Shown: positions 17,114 to 21,231 of the stretch, one piece after another | How the letters are laid out: the number at the start of each line of letters is the position of its first letter | Position numbering within the stretch: the stretch's first letter is position 1 | DNA from: Chrysochromulina tobinii | Lineage: Eukaryota > Haptophyta > Prymnesiales > Chrysochromulinaceae | DNA length: 21,231 bases | Direction: 5' to 3' | NCBI GenBank assembly: GCA_001275005.1 | Contig: JWZX01001257.1 | Coordinates: 1 to 21,231 of the forward strand | The notes under the pieces: generated by a model | What the model was told of the DNA's origin: nothing | Databases searched by the model: none | The model's input: the letters and a program-made list of their open reading frames with translations, nothing else | Translations under genes and position numbers: made by a program

Positions 17114-18267
17114 TCACGCAGAGGCGCTTCGTTGACTCGCACCCTTGCCGCCACTGGCTGCGTTGCCAAGTGCTCCTTGCCCTGGCTGCTCTGCTGCTCG
17201 TCCTCGTGCGCGCCTTTGCAGCCAGGGGCCGAGGATGCCTTTGAAGACGAGCCTCTCAATCGCGAGCATGCACAAGCTGACGCCGCAACAAAGAACGACG
17301 ACCGCCACACAAATGCCGATGAGGAGAGCTTCCCAACCCCACCTCCGAAACAAGGTTGCGGCGCTCGCGGCTGCAAACGTCAAGAAGCCAAGATGTCCAC
17401 AAGCAATGAGGGTGATGAAGTACTTATAGTTGCCCTTCATTCCCTTGCCGGCAATGCACCGACCGAGCACTCCGCAATGGTGGTCGAAGTGCACCACGCA
17501 GCGCTGGCACGTGCGGCAGTGATGCACGTCGACGTCGTCGGGCCGCCACAGGTGGCAGCGCACGCAATACACACGACCATCCACGCCGTCCAGGTTACCG
17601 AGGAGCGGCGGAGCCTCACCTCGGAGCACGCGTGCAATCTCTTCGGGCACGGGAAGGCATGTGTTCTTCGTGCGCTTGATTTCGCCAGGATCCCCGAGCT
17701 GGACTTCACATAGGCACACGAATGCAAGGAGGGCCTCGGACCAAATCAAGCCGCAGCATAACCACGTGTACCACGACTCGAGTGCGGCAACTGAAAAAAA
17801 CGGGCGAGCGGGAACGCGTGTGTGAGGTCATGGAGACAGAGCACAGGTTCGGTTAAAAACTGACCTTGAACGAGAGCCGTCGTGCACGCAACGAAGATCG
17901 TGATCAAGCTGAGGACGAGCGTCGTGCCTCGCACGCGCTCCAGGTTCTGTGTGGCATAGTCTGGCGTTGGGAGTGGCGGCAAGTTTTCTAAAGGGTCGGC
18001 TATGGTGACGTTCGTCGAATCGTTGCCAAGCTGCGGCGTGAGTGCCATGCGGTCTTTTGCGACTGGTTGACAGCTTTCTCGCGACCTCCCGCGTCCGCTC
18101 GGCGATTCTGGCTTGGCTGAAAGCCACACCCTCTGTCGCCTGTTCTCCACCACGAGGGAGTCCGTGTGTTCGTTCTTCCCGAACTGTGAACCGAGTAAGT
18201 TTCGTTTCTGTCCTATAAGTCCCGTGCGTGTCCCGGCTCCCCCCGGTGTCTTTGAGCCCTCAAGCAT
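17114..18267 (-). CDS. DHHC-type palmitoyltransferase, two exons
   Basis: Exon 1 18267-17865 and exon 2 17790-17114 join to 359 residues. This is an integral membrane S-acyltransferase that transfers palmitate from acyl-CoA to protein cysteines. Four membrane segments are seen: about 115-134 (TTLVLSLITIFVACTTALVQ), 141-165, 257-282 and 287-310. The DPG motif (168-170) follows TM2. The cysteine-rich domain has C210-x2-C213, H225-C226, C229, C232, the catalytic D237-H-H-C240 and C246, so all zinc ligands are present. The usual Pro-Trp after DHHC is Gly-Val here, and no clear TTxE motif follows TM4 (AIERL occupies that place). ATG 18267 gives a long Arg/Ser-rich cytosolic tail; the in-frame ATG for residue 74 (MALTPQ) is an alternative. 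A GTACCGGTAC palindrome lies 22-31 nt upstream. Confidence 0.85.
17791..17864 (-). other. GT-AG intron, 74 nt, in DHHC gene
   Basis: On the minus strand exon 1 ends CAAG and the intron starts GTCAGT, contains the likely branch sequence CATGACC, and ends in seven T and CAG. It splits a Val codon (phase 1). Unspliced, exon 1 runs on to a stop at 17746-17748. Spliced, TM1 joins directly to TM2 and the DPG motif, as the family requires. Confidence 0.85.
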
Positions 18268-18288
18268 CGCCCATTAAGCTGCCGTAAC

Positions 18289-18298
18289 GTACCGGTAC
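18289..18298. promoter_or_regulatory. GTACCGGTAC palindrome upstream of the DHHC gene
   Basis: A perfect 10-bp palindrome lies 22-31 nt before the ATG at 18267. The same core occurs twice in the inverted repeat at 14774-14799, and a variant occurs at 6820-6829 before the DENN gene. Its position close to start codons suggests a promoter-proximal element. Confidence 0.4.
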
Positions 18299-18518
18299 AC
18301 AGACCGAGCGGAGCCGGAGGTGTGGTGGCGCGGCGTGGCGGCTGGCGCGGGCCGCGAGGAACGGGAACACGGGCCGGGGGTTACCGACAGTATCTCTAGA
18401 GCGAGTAAAGGATCCTTCCCGGGTGACTAGCTGCTATGTACGTACGGCGCCTATGCGCGCTACTGTGTCTACAGTGCATGTACTGCTGATCGCCTACAAC
18501 TTTACAATGGGAACGGGA

Positions 18519-18756
18519 TCAGATCAGGTGAACTCTCCCCTCGCGATGCATCAACTTGTCGGCGGCCTCCATGTCAACAAGGGTCTCCTCAACCGTCCCG
18601 CGCCCGGCTTGTGCGACGCGCGGCTCTACAAGGACCAATGCGCATATAGCTCAGAGAAGGGCACTTCGTCGCGAGAACCGGCGAAGATCTTATTCAGAGT
18701 CGCTTCCACAAGCTCCGCTAGATCCCTTGCCGTAATCGGACGCCGGTCCGGTGCTG
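18519..18756 (-). pseudogene. Possible frameshifted winged-helix remnant (MCM3 C-terminus-like)
   Basis: Two minus-strand stretches look like coding sequence but lie in different frames. The first, about 18756-18626, reads ITARDLAELVEATLNKIF and then VPFSELYAHWSL before a TAG. The second, about 18600-18519, reads TVEETLVDMEAADKLMHREG and ends HLI-stop. Joined across a small frame change they resemble a C-terminal winged helix such as that closing MCM3, which typically ends with a hydrophobic Leu-Ile. The gap is too short for an intron, and the rest of an MCM gene is absent because the GH30 3' end lies directly upstream. A decayed fragment or a sequencing indel in a small gene are both possible. 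Resemblance is from memory of the family and weak. Confidence 0.3.
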
Positions 18757-18786
18757 CGGTGCTTTGGTGTCGAGTATAACCCTTGG

Positions 18787-18828
18787 CTGTGAATCGCACC
18801 GCCCAGACTGTGAATCGCGCCGCCCAGA
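18787..18828. repeat. 21-bp tandem repeat, two copies
   Basis: CTGTGAATCGCACCGCCCAGA at 18787-18807 is followed directly by a second copy with one change (18808-18828). It lies 36-77 bp past the GH30 stop codon, in its 3' flank. Confidence 0.75.
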
Positions 18829-18863
18829 CCCGGGATCTCGCCACGCCGCACGCGACCCAAGAC

Positions 18864-21130
18864 TCACGAGGCGTCGCACTTGCAGGGCACAAGGCCACAG
18901 GGGATGACGACTGTATGGATGGCTTTCCACTCGAGCACGTCGCTCACCCAGCCGACGCCGTCGCAGCCGACCGTGTATTGCACCTCCTTAGACTTGAAGA
19001 CGCCCGGGTTGAGCGAGCCCTGGCCCTTGGCGAGCTCGTCGTAGATGAGCACGCCCGCGCCGCCCGCGTAGTTGGGCACCGCTGTTACCTCATCGCTGGT
19101 CAGGACGAAGACGAGGCTGTTCGGCGTCGAGGTCGCATTCACAGGCGTGACAAACGCGGCGACGTTCTCGCAGTACTTGCTGGAGCTGAGGGTGCAGCTC
19201 ACGACGCTCTGTTCGAGTAGTCTCGATCCGCGTGGGAGGAAGCGCGAAAAGTGCGCCATGTGGAAGTAGGAGGGGTTCTGGAGCAGCGTGCTTGCGTCCT
19301 TCACGAGTATGGGTGCGTCCACCTTGTTCCCGCTGTGGTTGGGCCCTCCAGAGAGGTCGAGCGCCATGTTCCAGTCGACCCATCCGGTCGCGCCATTCTT
19401 GAGCTGCCACATGATGTCATGGCTGTACGCGTAGCTGCGAGAGACGCGAGTCGCACCATCAGTGGTCATCAGTGGTCATCAGAAACGCGAGTCGCACCGA
19501 GACGTATTGGCTCGATTGCAGGCTCACTCAGCCGAGGAGGCCTTGGAGCATGGCGCGAAGAGGCGGTGTGAAGAGGCGGTGTGAAGAGGCGGTCACGGGC
19601 ATCGGGACGTTGGGATGTGGCCACGGGCATGATCGGGTTCGATGCCCGAGCCACGCGCCCATAGCCCCAGTCTCCGGCCCGCGGGCCCACCATCGACGTT
19701 CCCAGTGCGAAGCCGTTGCATGCCTCCGTCATCAGAAAAAACTTGTCCGGGTGCTGCGCGCCAACCGTGCGCACCTGCGCGCCGCCGCCGACGGCTGGGA
19801 TGTTGAGCCACTCCGAGACAGGGCCGAGCGCGGGGCCACCCGCATCGTTCTCATAAAGGCCCTCGAAGTGCGTGTACCAGTGATAGGCCACACCGTCGAC
19901 ATACTGGCTCGCTTCGGGGTCATTGAGCACTCGGTTGGCAAAGTTGGTCAGCTCGTTGGTCGCGTCGTCGTGGACCATGATCTTGACGTTCGGGTACGCC
20001 TTGCGCAGCGCTGGGCCGAGCGCATTTTTGACGAAGCTCGCCTGCAGTTCCGGCGTGAAGAACATGCCGTTCCACAGCCCTGTCTGCGTGAGCGGCTCGT
20101 TCTGCACCGTCAAACCCCACATCGGGATGCCAAGGTCCGCGTACGCGTCCAGGAATCGCACGTACAGGTCGGCCCACGCCTGCTGCTTGCTCACATTCCC
20201 GGAGAGCATACCTGTGTTGTAGCAGTTGCCGTCCGCATTATGTCGGAGCAGGCCCTCGGCCCACGCCTCCGTGTCATGGCCGCGTCCCGGCCCGACGTAC
20301 TGCGGGTCGTTGAAGACGCTCCCATCGGACTGCGGGCATCGCGAACCGATCGTATTGTCGTTGCAAGGGGTGACGACGGTCGCCGTGCACTCGACGAGCG
20401 GCGGCGCCGACGCGTTGGCATGGCAGCGGGCCAGCCCGTCGGCTGCCGAACAGCTCATCCACTGGTCCTTCATCCAGATGGGGGGAGACCACGCACTGGT
20501 GAACAGCCGGAGCGCCGGTTGCGAGTTGGCCCGCAGCGCCGCCTGCGCCGCGAGGATCGGTTTCGTCTTGTAGTCCGTGCCACACGCCACCGGGGCCGCG
20601 CTGTCGTCGCGCAGGCAGAAGCTTGTCAGCTCGAGGTCGTCGGTGCGGTTGAGAAGCACATAGTCCATACGGGAGAAGTCGGAGGCACCCATGGGCACGC
20701 GTCCCATCGTGTAGCCGAGGCCGGTGGCTCCAAAGTGCGCCTCAATGAATGTGTCGCGCGTCGCTTCGTCGAGCCGATCAAAATTGTAGGCCATCGCATC
20801 GGTGAAGGCACCACCAAAGCCGTCCAATGGGAAGAAGCTTCCGAGGCCGTTGGCACGAATGGTCATTGTGGCATTTGACACGGCGTCGAGCTCCTGAAGC
20901 CGCTCGCGCACTTGCGATATTTTCCTCTTCTCGATCATGAAGAAGCCGCGCGCGAAAACGCTCTTCACCACCAGCGCCACACCCTCTGGCGACGCAAATG
21001 AGCCGCATGATCCTGCTCTGCACTCGCAAGCGTACCCGTAGCTGACATTCACCGGATGAGGGCACGCGGCCGTCGGTTGAAAAGACGCATGTTCGATGGC
21101 GCTCACGCCCGCGAGCAGCGTGTGGAGCAT
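18864..21130 (-). CDS. GH30 glucosylceramidase (acid beta-glucosidase type), two exons
   Basis: Exon 1 21130-19659 and exon 2 19434-18864 join to 680 residues. The open frame begins at TTG; the first ATG, 21130, gives MLHTLLAGVSA, a probable signal peptide, so a secreted or lysosome/vacuole enzyme. It should hydrolyse glucosylceramide or a related beta-glucoside. Hallmarks: an N-terminal Cys-rich piece (YACECRAGSCGSF) as in human GBA1, GFGGAFTDA at about 104-112, GYTMGRVPM, SPPIWMKDQ, acid/base Glu345 in TVQNEP, HWY at 417-419, nucleophile Glu469 in FLMTEACNG, GWVDWNMALDLSGGPNH in exon 2, then the beta-sandwich (YFHMAHFSRFLPRGS). An insertion of roughly 65 residues with six Cys lies before the acid/base loop. 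Both catalytic residues are present, so activity is likely; the true substrate is not fixed by sequence. Confidence 0.88.
19444..19498. repeat. 14-bp direct repeats enclosing 10-bp tandem repeats, inside the GH30 intron
   Basis: ACGCGAGTCGCACC occurs at 19444-19457 and 19485-19498. Between the copies ATCAGTGGTC is tandemly repeated (19458-19480). The whole cluster lies at the 3' end of the intron, near the branch-point and acceptor. Confidence 0.8.
19557..19595. repeat. 13-bp tandem repeat, three copies, inside the GH30 intron
   Basis: GAAGAGGCGGTGT is repeated head to tail at 19557-19569, 19570-19582 and 19583-19595, the last copy diverging in its final two bases. It lies in the middle of the intron, where it gives the minus-strand transcript a repeated CCGCCTCTTC pyrimidine-rich tract. 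Confidence 0.8.
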
Positions 21131-21231
21131 CGAAGGTCGCAAGACAAGAGGGGGCCGGCTGTGGGAACTTGCCTTTCAGGGCCGGCCGCGCGTTGACCCC
21201 ACCGTGAAGAGGGGAAAAGAAGAGAACCCAC

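Larger units (their letters stand above)
18268..18863. other. Spacer between GH30 and DHHC genes
   Basis: About 600 bases hold the 3' flank of the GH30 gene and the promoter of the DHHC gene. Apart from the possible winged-helix remnant at 18519-18756 and the tandem repeat at 18787-18828 I see no gene. The plus-strand open frame at 18423-18779 has no recognisable features and is probably a shadow. Confidence 0.4.
19435..19658 (-). other. Intron, 224 nt, in GH30 gene, apparently GC-AG
   Basis: Reading exon 1 to GDWGYG and exon 2 from YAYSHDI reproduces the family spacing between the nucleophile strand and the YSH helix without gap. This requires exon 1 to end after two bases of a Gly codon at 19659, so the intron starts GCGCGT. 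It ends CTCTCGCAG at 19435. The nearby GT (GTGGCT, 19654) would put exon 2 out of frame with this acceptor. Possible branch sequences (CTGATGAC) lie in the last 60 nt. Confidence 0.65.

Noticed and set aside
19634-19650. tRNA-like B box (GGTTCGATGCC)
   Set aside because: No matching A box, acceptor stem or anticodon arm around it; it lies inside the GH30 intron.
19472-20878. Plus-strand frame of 468 codons opposite the GH30 gene
   Set aside because: Arg/Val/His-rich shadow; both GH30 catalytic glutamates are on the minus strand.

Overview
The window looks like nuclear DNA of a GC-rich unicellular eukaryote, most likely an alga; a haptophyte or a GC-rich stramenopile would fit, but the sequence does not settle which. 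The reasons are eukaryote-only protein families (DENN, DHHC palmitoyltransferase, CCDC81-type HU domains, RING finger, lysosomal-type GH30 glucosylceramidase), short spliceosomal introns that restore conserved domains when removed, long Ala/Lys/Glu-rich coiled coils, and single genes with their own spacers instead of operons. There are no ribosome binding sites, no CRISPR arrays and no insertion sequences.

Layout. Left part (1-5100): the 3' part of a gene for an Ala-rich coiled-coil protein runs off the left edge (+). It is followed by a spacer with facing C-rich and G-rich blocks, a hypothetical Ser-rich protein (-), a helicase-associated (HA) repeat protein with one 104-nt intron (+), and about 1 kb of lower-GC spacer. 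Middle (5100-12620): a RING-finger/coiled-coil protein (-) and an IQ-DENN protein (+) share a 193-bp divergent promoter. They are followed on + by a kinesin-light-chain-like TPR protein and a CCDC81-like tandem HU-domain protein. Right part (13058-21130), all on the minus strand: a single-pass membrane protein with His-rich motifs, a DUF2828/UCP015417 protein with an intact vWA MIDAS, a four-TM DHHC palmitoyltransferase with a 74-nt intron, and a secreted GH30 glucosylceramidase with a 224-nt intron that appears to use a GC donor. A short frameshifted winged-helix-like remnant lies downstream of the GH30 gene.

How the genes relate: there is no operon logic. Several products concern membranes and trafficking (DENN as a likely Rab regulator, DHHC lipidation, GH30 sphingolipid turnover) or microtubule/centrosome adaptors (TPR, CCDC81-like), but shared function is only inferred. 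Several minus-strand genes and the DENN gene carry a CCGG-centred motif (GTACCGG-like) shortly upstream of the start codon, which could be a promoter element. Where the longest open frame began at a non-ATG codon I moved the start to the first in-frame ATG.
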